DNA of 36,739 nt from Acidobacteriota bacterium (GCA_011526565.1 WYBL01000113.1:1-36739), one strand, 5' to 3'. Positions 16,582 to 25,004 are shown, counted from the stretch's first letter. Numbers and translations: made by a program. The notes: generated by a model not told the origin, from the sequence alone.

Positions 16582-17994
16582 ATGGGCGCCACTGCCTTCG
16601 ACTCGTTCTACCTGCGCGACCGCTACGGCTCGGCCGCGATGCGCGCGATCTGGGACGACCGCGCCATGATCCAGCGCTGGCTCGACGTCGAGGCCGCGCT
16701 GGCCGAGGTGCAGGCCGGCATGGGCCTGGTGCCGCGGCCCGCCGCCGCCGAGATCCGGCGCAAGGCGCGGGTCGAGCTGCTCGACCTGCAGGCGATGCGG
16801 CGCGACTTCGACCGCACCTGGAACCCGGTCGTGCCGGTGGTCGACGCGTTGCGCGCGGTGCTCAGCCCGCGCGCGGCGCGCTGGGTGCACTGGGGCGCCA
16901 CCAGCAAGAACGTGTTCGACACCGGCACCGCGCTGCAGATCAAGGACACCACCGTCGTGGTGCTGGCCGAGCTCGACGCCGTGTGCGCCGCGCTCGCCCG
17001 GCTCTGCGAGGAGCACCGCGGCACGCTGATGGCGGGCCGCACCCACGGCCAGCACGCGATGCCGATCACCTTCGGCTACAAGTGCGCGGTCTGGCTCGAC
17101 GAGCTGCTGCGCCAGCGCCAGCGGCTGCTGGCCTGCCGCGAGCGGGCGCTGTGCGGCGAGTTCGGCGGCGCCGTCGGCACCCTGGCGTCGCTCGGCAGGC
17201 GCGGCCTCGTCGTCCAGGACCGGCTGATGCGGCGGCTCGGGCTGTCGGCCCCCCGCATCCCGAGCAAGACCGCGGGCGACCGCTTCGCCGAGTTCTTCCT
17301 GGTCGTGTCCTCGCTGGCGATGAGCCTCGGCAAGGTCGCGCAGAACGTCTACAACCTGCAGGTCAGCGACACCGACGAGGCGTGCGAGTTCTCGGAGGGC
17401 AAGGTCGGCTCCTCGGCGATGCCGCACAAGCTGAACCCGGTGGCCTCCGGCTCGGTGGTGCTGCTCGGCCGCCTGATCAAGTCGCGCGCCACGGCGGTGC
17501 TCGAGTACGTGCACTGCGAGTGGGAGGACGACCACCGCCAGGGCGAGACGCCGTGGTCGTTCGCGCCGGAGATCTGCCTGCTGCTGGGCGCCCAGTTCGT
17601 GATGCTGAAGCGGGTGCTCGGCTCGCTGATCGTCAAGCCTGAGAACATGCTGCGCAACCTGGACCGCAGCGGCGGGGCGGTGCTGTCCGAGGCGGTGATG
17701 ATGGCGCTCGCGAAGCGAATCGGCCGCGACAAGGCCCACGCCCACGTGCTCGCGCTGTCGCGCCGGGCGCTGGCCGCCGGCGTGCCGTTCCGGACCGCGG
17801 CGGCGGAGGACGACCTGGTGCGGCGCCAGGTGCCGGCGAAGGCGCTGGCGAAGGCGCTCGACTACCGCTCCTCGCTCGGGCTCGTCGACCACTTCGTGGA
17901 CGCCGCGCTGCGCGGCTATCGTTCCGAAGTGCTCGCGGCGCGCCGCGGCGGCCGCGGCCGGGGTCGCGGGGGACGGCGGCAGGCCCGGCCGTGA
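16582..17994 (+). CDS. Fumarase/aspartase-superfamily lyase (adenylosuccinate lyase-like)
   Basis: The 470-residue protein carries the superfamily signature GSSAMPHKLNP (276-286), the GRTHGQHAMPITFG block containing the catalytic His region, and WGATSKNVFDTG near the N-terminus. GGAVGTLASLG resembles the block seen in 3-carboxymuconate cycloisomerase and related lyases as well as PurB. Members cleave C-N or C-O bonds with release of fumarate or similar. It is encoded 7 nt after the symporter, which favours a catabolic lyase, although adenylosuccinate lyase (purB) is the other obvious choice. The C-terminus ends in an Arg/Gly-rich tail (RRGGRGRGRGGRRQARP) not expected in the family. Its stop overlaps the next gene (GTGA). 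Confidence 0.88.
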   Translation: MGATAFDSFYLRDRYGSAAMRAIWDDRAMIQRWLDVEAALAEVQAGMGLVPRPAAAEIRRKARVELLDLQAMRRDFDRTWNPVVPVVDALRAVLSPRAARWVHWGATSKNVFDTGTALQIKDTTVVVLAELDAVCAALARLCEEHRGTLMAGRTHGQHAMPITFGYKCAVWLDELLRQRQRLLACRERALCGEFGGAVGTLASLGRRGLVVQDRLMRRLGLSAPRIPSKTAGDRFAEFFLVVSSLAMSLGKVAQNVYNLQVSDTDEACEFSEGKVGSSAMPHKLNPVASGSVVLLGRLIKSRATAVLEYVHCEWEDDHRQGETPWSFAPEICLLLGAQFVMLKRVLGSLIVKPENMLRNLDRSGGAVLSEAVMMALAKRIGRDKAHAHVLALSRRALAAGVPFRTAAAEDDLVRRQVPAKALAKALDYRSSLGLVDHFVDAALRGYRSEVLAARRGGRGRGRGGRRQARP

Positions 17995-18599
17995 GACCGG
18001 CTCGCGGCGAGGCCGAGGCGCTGGACGCCGCCCTCGTCGCGGGTTACGACGCCGCCCTCGCGCGCGCCACGCAGTGCTGCGGTCCCGCGCTGCGCTTCGA
18101 CGGCTGCCCGGCCTGCTGCCTCGGTCCGTTCCCGATCTCGGCCGCCGACGCCTGGCGCCTGCGCCGCGGCCTGGCGGCCCTCGCCGCCGCCGAACCGCAG
18201 CGTGCCGAGGCCGTGCGGACCCGTGCCCGCGCGGCGATCGAGGCGTTCGGTGACGAGTTCCCGGGCGACCACGCGAGCGGCAGGCTCGGCCCGGACGAGG
18301 CCGCCGAGGAGACGTTCGCCGAGCGTTTCGCATCGCTGCGTTGCCCGGCCCTCGAGCAGCACGACCGCTGCGCGCTCTACGCTTCTCGGCCGCTCGCGTG
18401 CCGCAGCTACGGGCCGCCCGTGCGGATCGCTGGCGCCGACCTGCCGCCCTGCGAGCGCTGCTTCGCGGGCGACGCGGCGCTGGCCGAGAGCTGCCGCGTC
18501 GCGCTCGACCCCGAAGACCGCGAGGCCGCGTTGCTGGCGGCGCTGGGAGAGACCCGGGAAACCGTGATCGCCTTCGCCCTGCTCCAGGAGGATCGATGA
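17991..18599 (+). CDS. YkgJ-family cysteine-cluster protein
   Basis: The 202-residue product has ten cysteines arranged as two clusters: C29, C30, C39, C42, C43 (CCxxxxxxxxCPACC) and C118, C127, C137, C154, C157 (CPALEQHDRCALYASRPLACRSYG and PPCERC). This is the pattern of the YkgJ/CxxCxxCC (zinc- or iron-chelating) family, whose members are thought to bind a metal or Fe-S cluster; their role is unknown. GTG 17991 overlaps the lyase stop and its own stop overlaps the next start (ATGA at 18596). It probably shares the symporter operon transcript. Confidence 0.85.
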   Translation: MRPARGEAEALDAALVAGYDAALARATQCCGPALRFDGCPACCLGPFPISAADAWRLRRGLAALAAAEPQRAEAVRTRARAAIEAFGDEFPGDHASGRLGPDEAAEETFAERFASLRCPALEQHDRCALYASRPLACRSYGPPVRIAGADLPPCERCFAGDAALAESCRVALDPEDREAALLAALGETRETVIAFALLQEDR

Positions 18600-18835
18600 A
18601 GCCGAACGCCGCCGCCCGCCGCGCCTGGGCCGCCACGAGCCTGCGGGTGTGGCCCGACCGCTACGCCTTCGCCGCCTTCGCCCCGCGCGAGGCGCCACGC
18701 GTGCTGGAGGCCGCCGCGCGCGCGAAGCGTGCGTTCGTCGCCGTCGTCGTCGAGGCCGGCGAGGTGACGCTCACGGTGCCGTGGCGGGCCTTCGCCAAGT
18801 CCGGGCTTGCTGGCCGCGCCGACCGTACCGGGTGA
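18596..18835 (+). CDS. ACT-like protein, N-terminal part (split gene)
   Basis: ATG 18596 overlaps the previous stop. The 79-residue product (…RYAFAAFAPREAPRVLEAA, FVAVVVEAGEVTLTVPW) matches the first ACT-like repeat of a family of small amino-acid-binding-type proteins (COG3603-like, CASTOR-related), then runs out of homology at KSGLAGRAD and stops at TGA 18833-18835. The second half of the domain continues immediately in the -1 frame. Either a single-base loss has split a normal gene, the ribosome shifts frame, or the halves are made separately. Treat it as one broken or two-part gene with the next entry. Confidence 0.6.
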   Translation: MKPNAAARRAWAATSLRVWPDRYAFAAFAPREAPRVLEAAARAKRAFVAVVVEAGEVTLTVPWRAFAKSGLAGRADRTG

Positions 18836-19065
18836 TCACGTTCGAGACCTCGCTGGCGCTCGACCTCGTCGGCTACCTGGCGCCCGCGGCGGAGCGCCTG
18901 GCGCGCGCCGGCATCTCGGTGGTCCCGCAGTGCGGCTATCGCACCGACCACCTGCTGGTCCGCGAGCAGGACCTGGAGCGGGCCGCGGGCGTGCTCGAGG
19001 CGTGGATCGCCGCCTGTGCGGGCCCGGCCCCGCGGCGGACGGCAGTCGCGAAGCGCCGCCGCTGA
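18832..19065 (+). CDS. ACT-like protein, C-terminal part (split gene)
   Basis: GTG 18832 overlaps the TGA of the N-terminal half in a GTGA arrangement. The 77-residue reading frame (ITFETSLALDLVGYLAPAAE, RAGISVVPQCGYRTDHLLV, DLERAAGVLEAW) is the conserved second ACT-like half. Sequence just upstream in this frame (PYRVITFE) also looks homologous, which favours a recent frameshift around 18800-18830 over two genuine genes. The Arg-rich end (PRRTAVAKRRR) precedes a strong hairpin. Confidence 0.6.
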   Translation: MITFETSLALDLVGYLAPAAERLARAGISVVPQCGYRTDHLLVREQDLERAAGVLEAWIAACAGPAPRRTAVAKRRR

Positions 19066-19073
19066 AAGACGAA

Positions 19074-19104
19074 GGGGGCGCGGCGCCCGTGGCGCCACGC
19101 CCCC
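19074..19104. terminator. Bidirectional hairpin between convergent genes
   Basis: A 14-nt inverted repeat (19074-19087 with 19091-19104, one mismatch) around a 3-nt loop CGT lies between the symporter-operon end and the TonB-dependent receptor end. It lacks a U-tract on either strand, as is common in very GC-rich genomes, but its position between convergent stops suggests termination in both directions. Confidence 0.65.
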
Positions 19105-19123
19105 GAAGGACGGCGAAAGCGGC

Positions 19124-22003
19124 CTAGAAGCTCAGCTTGACGCCGACCTGGGCCTGCCGCTGCTGGTAGCCGCCGATGCCCGCGAACTCGGCGGGGATCG
19201 GGGTCGTGGGGTTGCCGGCCGTGTCGACGGCGACGATGCGGTTGACCGAGGCCACGCTCTCCGTGTTGAAGATGTTCTTCGCCTCGACGAACAGCTCGGC
19301 GCGGACGCGGTCCGTGAAGCGCACGAAGCGCACGTAGCGGGCGTCGACGTTGAACACGCGGCCGAGGCGGCCGGCGTTGCGCTCGACGCCGATCGGGCGG
19401 TCGTTCAGCACGCCGTCGCCGTTGAGGTCGCGGTTGGCGCGGATGTTGAACGGCAGGCCGGAGTTGAGCTGGAGGATGAAGCCGAGCTGGTTGTTGTTGA
19501 GCAGCGCGGCGCCGAAGCCGTCACCTTCGACCTTCGGCTGGATCAGCGCCGAGGCGACCAGGGTGTGGGTCTGGTTGAAGATGGTGACGCCCTTGTCGCG
19601 GTCCAGGTTGGTCGGGTCGGAGACGCGGTCGTCGCCCGAACCGACGACGTAGGTCCCGGTCAGCGGCGCGTTGTCCTCGCCCTTGGCCAGCGTGTAGGTG
19701 GCCTGGAACTGCCAGCCGTGGCTCATCCGCTTGTTGACCGTGAACGTCATCGCGTTGTAGGTCGACTCGCCGATCGACTGGAACATGTCGATCGCGTTGA
19801 AGGTCGTGTCCGGGCGGGTGGTGGAGAAGATCGGCCGGCCGTCCGCCAGCGTCGCGCCCGAGGGCGCCAGGTTCTGGTCGATCAGCACCGGCATGTTGCG
19901 CCCGATCGAGTTGACGAAGCCGACCGAGACCGCCAGGTCGCTGGTCAGCGCGCGCTCGAGCTGGACGTTGGTCAGGATCGAGTACTGGGTCGAGAAGTCG
20001 GGGTCCATCACCACGATGCTCTGCTTGGGCCGGACGAAACCCGGGGGCAGGTTGCCCATCGTGCCCGGGAACGCGGGCGAGCCGGCGTCGGCCGGGCGCA
20101 CCGTCACCGAGAACGTGCGCGGGTCGCCGTTGCGCTGGATCGAGTCCTCGTAGAAGTTGAGCAGCGGCGGCTCGTACATCACGCCGCTCGAGGCCCGCAG
20201 CACGGTGCGCTGGGCGTCGTCGAGCGTCCACGAGAAGCCGACCCGCGGCGCGAAGTTGTTCTTGTCGACCTTGAACTCGTTCGAGTACGGGTTGGCGGCG
20301 AACGGCCGGGCGTCCGGCACCTGGAACAGGTCGTAGCGCAGGCCGTAGAGCAGCTTGAAGTTCGGCGTCAGGCGGAAGTCGTCCTGGACGAAGAAGCCGA
20401 GGAAGCTCGAGGTGTAGTCGACCGCCGGGTTGCCGATCAGCTCCGCGTACGTCGAGTACGCGCGCGTGTTGGCGCCGCTGCGGGCCGCCTGGTAGGCCGC
20501 GACCGTCGGGAAGGTGTAGAGCTGGAACAGCACGTTCTCGCGGCTGTCGTCGATGAACTGGGCGTCGAAGCCGAGCTTCACGTTGTGGCGGCCGCGCACG
20601 ATCGTGAAGTTGTCGATCACCTGCAGGATGCCCTGGTTGAAGTCGAAGCCGGCCGTCGACACGCCGTCGATCGGGCCGCCGAAGTTGGCGACGCCGGAGA
20701 CCGTGATCGCCGGACCGGTGCCCGAGCCGTCGGCCGCGGTGCGGAACTGGTGGCGGCGCGCGTACTGCACGCGCAGCTCGTTGAGCTTGTCGGGGCCGAG
20801 CGTCGAGATGAGTTGCATCGAGACCGAGTCCATCCGGTCGTTGAAGTCGGTGGCCCGCTGGATCGTGTTGAGGCCGCCGCCGATGTTGTAGGGCGACTCG
20901 TTCTTGAAGAAGAAGTAGCGGCCGGTCAGCTTGTGCTTCGGCGAGAGCTGGTGGTCGATCTTGCCGAGGAAGAAGTGGACCTTCTGGGCGGCGGGGATCA
21001 CGCCGTCCTGGGAGACCTGCTCCGGGGTCAGGCCGAGCGCCGCAGCGTTGGCCTGGGTCACGCTGACCGTGCGGTCGGCGGAGAGGTCGCGGTCGACGAA
21101 CTCGTAGCCGAGGTAGAAGTGGGTCTTGTCCTTCTGGATCGGGCCGCCGAGGGTGGCCGTCCAGTTGTTGACGTAGGTGTCGGGCTTGGGACGGTTGGCG
21201 GCCAGGAAGAAGGGACGGTCCGACATCGCCTTGCGGCGGAAGCGGAAGCTCGCCGAACCGGTCAGCTCGTTGGTTCCCGACGGCGTGACCGCGTTGTAGA
21301 CCATGCCCGTGGTGTGGCCGAACTCGGGGGCGAAGCCAGAGGTGATCACCTTCACCTCGCGCACCATGATCTCGGAGGTCGGCAGCAGGCGCAGGCCCGC
21401 GCGGTCCTTCTCGGTGTTGGTGTTGCCGTCGATCTGGTAGTTGGTGCGCATCTGGGTGCCGTTGGCGTTGATGCGCGGCACGCCGAACTCCTCGTTCTCG
21501 TAGCCCGTGACGTTGGCCTGCAGGAACGCGAAGTTGTAGGGGTTGCGCGAGACGAGCGGCAGGTTCTTGATCTCGTTCTCGCCGATCGTGCGGCCGAGGT
21601 CGATCTTGCCGGGCTCGGCGACCGGGGCCTCGGCGGAGACCGAGACGACCTCCTCGATGCCGCCGACCTCGAGCGAGAAGTTGATCTGCGCGGTCTGCCC
21701 GGCGCGCAGCGTCAGGCCCGTGCGCTCGATCGCCTTGAAACCCGACAGCTCGGCCTTCACCTTGTAGGTGCCGAGCGGGAGGAGCAGCGCCCGGTAGCTG
21801 CCGTCGCCGCCGGTGGCAACCGTGCGGCTGGTGCCGGTGTCGACGTTGGTCACGGTCACGTTCGCGCCCGGCAGTGCGGCGCCGGTGGTGTCGCGGACCA
21901 GGCCCTCGATGGCGCCGTTGGCGGCGGTCGACTGGGCCTGCACGGGTGTGGCGAGGAGCGCGGCCGTCACGGCCGCGAGTCCCGCGCGCAGCAGCTTCGT
22001 CAT
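19124..22003 (-). CDS. TonB-dependent receptor with N-terminal carboxypeptidase-regulatory-like domain
   Basis: This 959-residue outer-membrane protein has a signal peptide (TKLLRAGLAAVTAALL, cleavage near VQA-QS), a carboxypeptidase-regulatory-like beta-sandwich (about 28-115: GLVRDTTGAALPGANVTVTN through AELSGF), a plug region (ENEIKNLPLVSRNPYNF, YQIDGNTNTEKD, IKVIT-type strand VREVKVITSGFAPEFGHTTG) and a long beta-barrel ending VGVKLSF with terminal Phe. This is the Oar-like SusC-distant type abundant in Acidobacteria. Its ligand is unknown and no SusD-like lipoprotein gene is adjacent. ATG 22003 has a perfect AAGGAGG ten bases upstream and its own promoter. Confidence 0.95.
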   Translation of the reverse strand: MTKLLRAGLAAVTAALLATPVQAQSTAANGAIEGLVRDTTGAALPGANVTVTNVDTGTSRTVATGGDGSYRALLLPLGTYKVKAELSGFKAIERTGLTLRAGQTAQINFSLEVGGIEEVVSVSAEAPVAEPGKIDLGRTIGENEIKNLPLVSRNPYNFAFLQANVTGYENEEFGVPRINANGTQMRTNYQIDGNTNTEKDRAGLRLLPTSEIMVREVKVITSGFAPEFGHTTGMVYNAVTPSGTNELTGSASFRFRRKAMSDRPFFLAANRPKPDTYVNNWTATLGGPIQKDKTHFYLGYEFVDRDLSADRTVSVTQANAAALGLTPEQVSQDGVIPAAQKVHFFLGKIDHQLSPKHKLTGRYFFFKNESPYNIGGGLNTIQRATDFNDRMDSVSMQLISTLGPDKLNELRVQYARRHQFRTAADGSGTGPAITVSGVANFGGPIDGVSTAGFDFNQGILQVIDNFTIVRGRHNVKLGFDAQFIDDSRENVLFQLYTFPTVAAYQAARSGANTRAYSTYAELIGNPAVDYTSSFLGFFVQDDFRLTPNFKLLYGLRYDLFQVPDARPFAANPYSNEFKVDKNNFAPRVGFSWTLDDAQRTVLRASSGVMYEPPLLNFYEDSIQRNGDPRTFSVTVRPADAGSPAFPGTMGNLPPGFVRPKQSIVVMDPDFSTQYSILTNVQLERALTSDLAVSVGFVNSIGRNMPVLIDQNLAPSGATLADGRPIFSTTRPDTTFNAIDMFQSIGESTYNAMTFTVNKRMSHGWQFQATYTLAKGEDNAPLTGTYVVGSGDDRVSDPTNLDRDKGVTIFNQTHTLVASALIQPKVEGDGFGAALLNNNQLGFILQLNSGLPFNIRANRDLNGDGVLNDRPIGVERNAGRLGRVFNVDARYVRFVRFTDRVRAELFVEAKNIFNTESVASVNRIVAVDTAGNPTTPIPAEFAGIGGYQQRQAQVGVKLSF

Positions 22004-22075
22004 GAGATCGATACCTCCTTAGTCCGCGCCGCCGGGGGGTGGGCGGGGGGACGGTGTGCCCGCTAGGTGGCGCGG

Positions 22076-22104
22076 AGTATCCGGCGGGCACCTGAAGCCG
22101 TCAA
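22076..22104 (-). promoter_or_regulatory. Sigma-70-type promoter for the TonB-dependent receptor
   Basis: Minus-strand TTGACG (-35, plus 22104-22099) and GATACT (-10, 22081-22076) are 17 nt apart. Transcription would start about 65 nt upstream of ATG 22003, so the receptor need not be read through from bshA. The 130-nt gap holds nothing else I can recognise. Confidence 0.65.
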
Positions 22105-22133
22105 GGCGGGGCCGCTGCTTTCGCCGCCCGCTT

Positions 22134-23258
22134 TCAGGCGGCCGCCAGCACCCGCTCGTAAAGCCGCTCGTAGCGACTGACCACGCGGTCGGCGCCGAAC
22201 AGCGCCGCGGCCCGCCGCCGGCCGGCGTCGCCCAGCTCGCGCCGGCGCTCGTCGTCCTTCAGGATCTCCGCCGCCCGCGCCGCCATGCCCTCCACGTCGC
22301 CGACCGGCAGCAGGTACCCGGTCTCGGCGTGCTTGACCAGCTCGGGCAGGCCGCCCTGGTCGGTGCCGACCACGGGCACGGCGCAGGCCATCGCCTCCAG
22401 CGCCGACTGGCCGAACGACTCGATCTCGGAGGGCAGCAGGAACACGTCGGCCATGCCCGCGATCTCCGACGTGTCGTCCTGTTGGCCCAGGAAACGCACC
22501 CGTTCGGCCAGGCCGAGCCGCCGCGCCAGCGCCCGCGCCGCCGAGCGCTCGGGGCCCTCGCCGACCAGCAGCAGCGTCGACGGCACCTCGCGCTGGACCC
22601 GCTCGAAGATGCGGATCACGTCGAGCACCCGTTTGCCCGGCTGGAAGTTCGAGGCGTGCAGCAGCAGTCGGTCGCCCGGCGCGCAGAACGCCGTCTCGTC
22701 CTTGTAGGCGCGGGTCGGGCAGTAGGCCCCGGTGTCGACGAAGTTCGGCACCACCTCGATCGGCCGCGTGACGCCCAGCTCCTCGAGCGTCTCCCGGCGC
22801 AGGAACTCGGAGACGGCGGTGACCGCGTCCGATCGCTCGATCCCGAAGCGGGTGATCTCCGCGAACGACGCGTCTTCGCCCACCAGCGTGGTGTCCGTGC
22901 CGTGCAGCGTCGTCACCAGCCGCGGCGCCTTCGCGCCCAGCATCTCGCGGGCGAGGTGGGCGGCGATCGCGTGCGGCATCGCGTAGTGGACGTGGAACAG
23001 GTCGAGCGAGGCCTCGCGCGCCACCTCGCACAGCTTGGCCGCCAGCGCCAGCTCGTGGGGCGGGTGCTCGAACAGCGCGCGCCCGGCGAGGTCGACCTCG
23101 TGGGTGCGGATGTTCTCGTGGAAGTCGGCCAGCCGGAACGGCAGCCGGTACGACACGACGTGGACCGAGTGGCCGCGTCGGGCCAGGTGCTTGGCGAGCT
23201 CGGCAGCGACGCCGCCGGAGCCGCCGACGGTGGGGTAGAGCGCGATGCCGATGTTCAT
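22134..23258 (-). CDS. bshA: N-acetyl-alpha-D-glucosaminyl L-malate synthase BshA
   Basis: The 374-residue GT-B glycosyltransferase begins with the BshA-type N-terminus (MNIGIALYPTVGGSGGVAAEL) and keeps HVHYAMPHAI, TTLHGTDTTLVG, SDAVTAVSEFLRRET, PNFVDT, HASNFQPGKRV and the donor-site SEIESFGQSALEAMACA. BshA joins UDP-GlcNAc and L-malate, the first step of bacillithiol synthesis, in the cytoplasm. Its start overlaps the bshC stop by ATGA, so the two are coupled. The deacetylase bshB is not in the window. Bacillithiol synthesis in this bacterium is inferred from the pair. Confidence 0.95.
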   Translation of the reverse strand: MNIGIALYPTVGGSGGVAAELAKHLARRGHSVHVVSYRLPFRLADFHENIRTHEVDLAGRALFEHPPHELALAAKLCEVAREASLDLFHVHYAMPHAIAAHLAREMLGAKAPRLVTTLHGTDTTLVGEDASFAEITRFGIERSDAVTAVSEFLRRETLEELGVTRPIEVVPNFVDTGAYCPTRAYKDETAFCAPGDRLLLHASNFQPGKRVLDVIRIFERVQREVPSTLLLVGEGPERSAARALARRLGLAERVRFLGQQDDTSEIAGMADVFLLPSEIESFGQSALEAMACAVPVVGTDQGGLPELVKHAETGYLLPVGDVEGMAARAAEILKDDERRRELGDAGRRRAAALFGADRVVSRYERLYERVLAAA

Positions 23259-24886
23259 GGGCGGCCCCCCTGGAGCCAGCAGACCTGGTGACCGCGGGCG
23301 AACGGGTCGAGCCGCTCGCGCAGCACGTCGACGAGCCCGGGGCCGTGGCGGGCCACCAGCCCGAGCAGGCCGAGGCCGCGCTCCTGCGGCGCGCCGCCCG
23401 GCAGCAGCGCGTCGCGGGTGCGGCGCAACCGCTCGGCGCGGCCCTGGTCCCGCTTCTTCAGGGCGCGGGTGGCCTTCTCGTGCAGGCTCTCGATCTGGTG
23501 CAGCGCGCGGCCGCGGGCCGAGTCGGCCGCCGCGCGCAGGGTCGGGTCGAGGGCTGCGAGGCGCTCCTCGACGTTCGCCATCTCCCGGGCCACCGCCTCT
23601 CGCACCGCGGCGAAGGCCTCCTCGACGTCCGGGTAGGCCTCGCGCGCCCAACGCGTGACCAGTGCCTCGGCGTCGCCCGTCAGGTCGCGCAGGCCGAGCC
23701 CCTCGGCGTCGAGGGCACGGGTCTGGGCGGCCTCGACGACGGTCACGCTCGGCCGCGGCAGCAGCACCGGTCGCGGCACGCCGTAGTGCGCGTACGAGGG
23801 CCCGATCTGGGCGTGGTAGGCGATCTCGGCGGGCCCGCCGACGTAGGCAGCGGTGGGCAGGAGCAGGTCCTGGGCCAGCGGCCGCAGCAGCACGCCGGGG
23901 CTCCATGCTGCCGGGTCCGCCTCGAGCCGCGCCAGCGCCTCGGCCAGGCTGAATCGGCGGCCGGTGCCGCGCACCTCGATCAGGTCTCCGTCGAGCGCCA
24001 GCGCCCGCCGCGCGCCGCCGTCGACCAGGAACAGGTTGAGGAAGCCGCCGCCGCGCACGGGCACCTGCTGGTGATAGCCCGCCGCCTTGAGCCGTTCGCC
24101 GGCCTCGAGCGCCAGTGCCGAGCCGGGCGAGCGCTCGGCGATCTCGCGCGCCATCACCGACGCCATCAGCCGCTTCAGCTCCGGGTCGGCCGGGTCGAGC
24201 AGCACGAGGTCCGGCAGCAGCGCGCCCAGCCACAGCGCGAAGGCCCCGGACAGCGAGTGGCCGGGCGCGTACGCGCGGCGCAGCGCGGCGCCGACTTCCT
24301 CGCGGTACGGCGACATCGGCAGCGACGAGAGCGCCTCCTCGACCAGCGGCGCGACCGTCTCGTCCAACAGGATCGCCGCGGCGGGCCGGCCCTCGGGCAG
24401 CGCGTGCGGCGCGTAGCGCCAGTCGCGGATCTGGCCGGCCTCGTCGAGCAGCGTGACCTGGCGGACCTCGGCGAAGTCGTGGTCGTCCGAGGCGATCCAG
24501 AACACCGGCACGCAGGGCCGGCCGCTGCGGGCCTCGACCTCGCGCGCCACGCGCTGGGCGCCGAGCGCCTTGTAGAGCACGTACAGCGGGCCGCCGAACA
24601 GGCCGGCCTGCTGGCCGGTGACGACGGCGCAGGCACCGGGTTCGGCGAGCCGGGCGGCCTGCGCGGCCGCGACGGGGTTGCCCCGCAGTTCCTGCTGGCG
24701 GACCAGGGCGCGCGCCGCGGCGGCTCGCGGGCCGCTCGCCGCAGCCCGCTCGCCGGCCCGCACGACGGCTTCGAGGTCCCAGGGTCCCTCGTAGAATCGC
24801 GTGGCCTCGGGCCGGCCGGCCAGGTAGTCACGGAAGAGCGGCGACGAAGCGGCCGGAAACGAGTCGAGGACTTCCACGCGCTCCAT
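23255..24886 (-). CDS. bshC: Putative cysteine ligase BshC
   Basis: The 543-residue product matches BshC: AVVTGQQAGLFGGPLYVLYK, VPVFWIASDDHDFAEV, a middle segment with LLRPLAQDLLLPTAAYVGGPAEIAYHAQ, and a long C-terminal coiled-coil-like helix ending ALKKRDQ. BshC is the enzyme proposed to add cysteine to glucosaminyl-malate, the last step to bacillithiol. ATG 24886 (MERVEVLDSF) is chosen over a further upstream start because a perfect TATAAT sits six bases before it. Upstream gene order bshC-bshA is unusual compared with Bacillus, where the genes are scattered. Confidence 0.95.
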   Translation of the reverse strand: MERVEVLDSFPAASSPLFRDYLAGRPEATRFYEGPWDLEAVVRAGERAAASGPRAAAARALVRQQELRGNPVAAAQAARLAEPGACAVVTGQQAGLFGGPLYVLYKALGAQRVAREVEARSGRPCVPVFWIASDDHDFAEVRQVTLLDEAGQIRDWRYAPHALPEGRPAAAILLDETVAPLVEEALSSLPMSPYREEVGAALRRAYAPGHSLSGAFALWLGALLPDLVLLDPADPELKRLMASVMAREIAERSPGSALALEAGERLKAAGYHQQVPVRGGGFLNLFLVDGGARRALALDGDLIEVRGTGRRFSLAEALARLEADPAAWSPGVLLRPLAQDLLLPTAAYVGGPAEIAYHAQIGPSYAHYGVPRPVLLPRPSVTVVEAAQTRALDAEGLGLRDLTGDAEALVTRWAREAYPDVEEAFAAVREAVAREMANVEERLAALDPTLRAAADSARGRALHQIESLHEKATRALKKRDQGRAERLRRTRDALLPGGAPQERGLGLLGLVARHGPGLVDVLRERLDPFARGHQVCWLQGGRP

Positions 24887-24892
24887 GGCGCG

Positions 24893-24898
24893 ATTATA
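24893..24898 (-). promoter_or_regulatory. Perfect -10 box at the bshC start (leaderless transcript)
   Basis: Minus-strand TATAAT (plus 24898-24893) ends six bases before ATG 24886, so transcription would begin at or within one or two bases of the start codon. No Shine-Dalgarno lies upstream. No -35 is clear. Confidence 0.6.
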
Positions 24899-24974
24899 GG
24901 CCAGCAGGGCCCGGCCCGCGGCCGTTCGTGTCGCGCAAGCCATTGCAGTTCATGGACTTGGGACCCGGTCGCGA

Positions 24975-25004
24975 TTGACACTTTTTCGCGGCCGATGCTA
25001 GAGT
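24975..25004 (+). promoter_or_regulatory. Sigma-70-type promoter for the kinase/FHA/signal peptidase operon
   Basis: Perfect TTGACA (24975-24980), 18-nt spacer and TAGAGT (24999-25004) preceded by TGC (extended -10). It is divergent from the bshC promoter. The leader of about 50 nt contains a GC-rich hairpin, GGGCGG (25031-25036) with CCGCCC (25044-25049), just before the start region. Confidence 0.7.

Noticed and set aside
19016..22066. 1016-codon open frame antisense to the TonB-dependent receptor
   Set aside because: Composition is Val/Arg/Asp-rich shadow coding without domains; the opposite strand has a complete receptor with signal peptide and barrel end.
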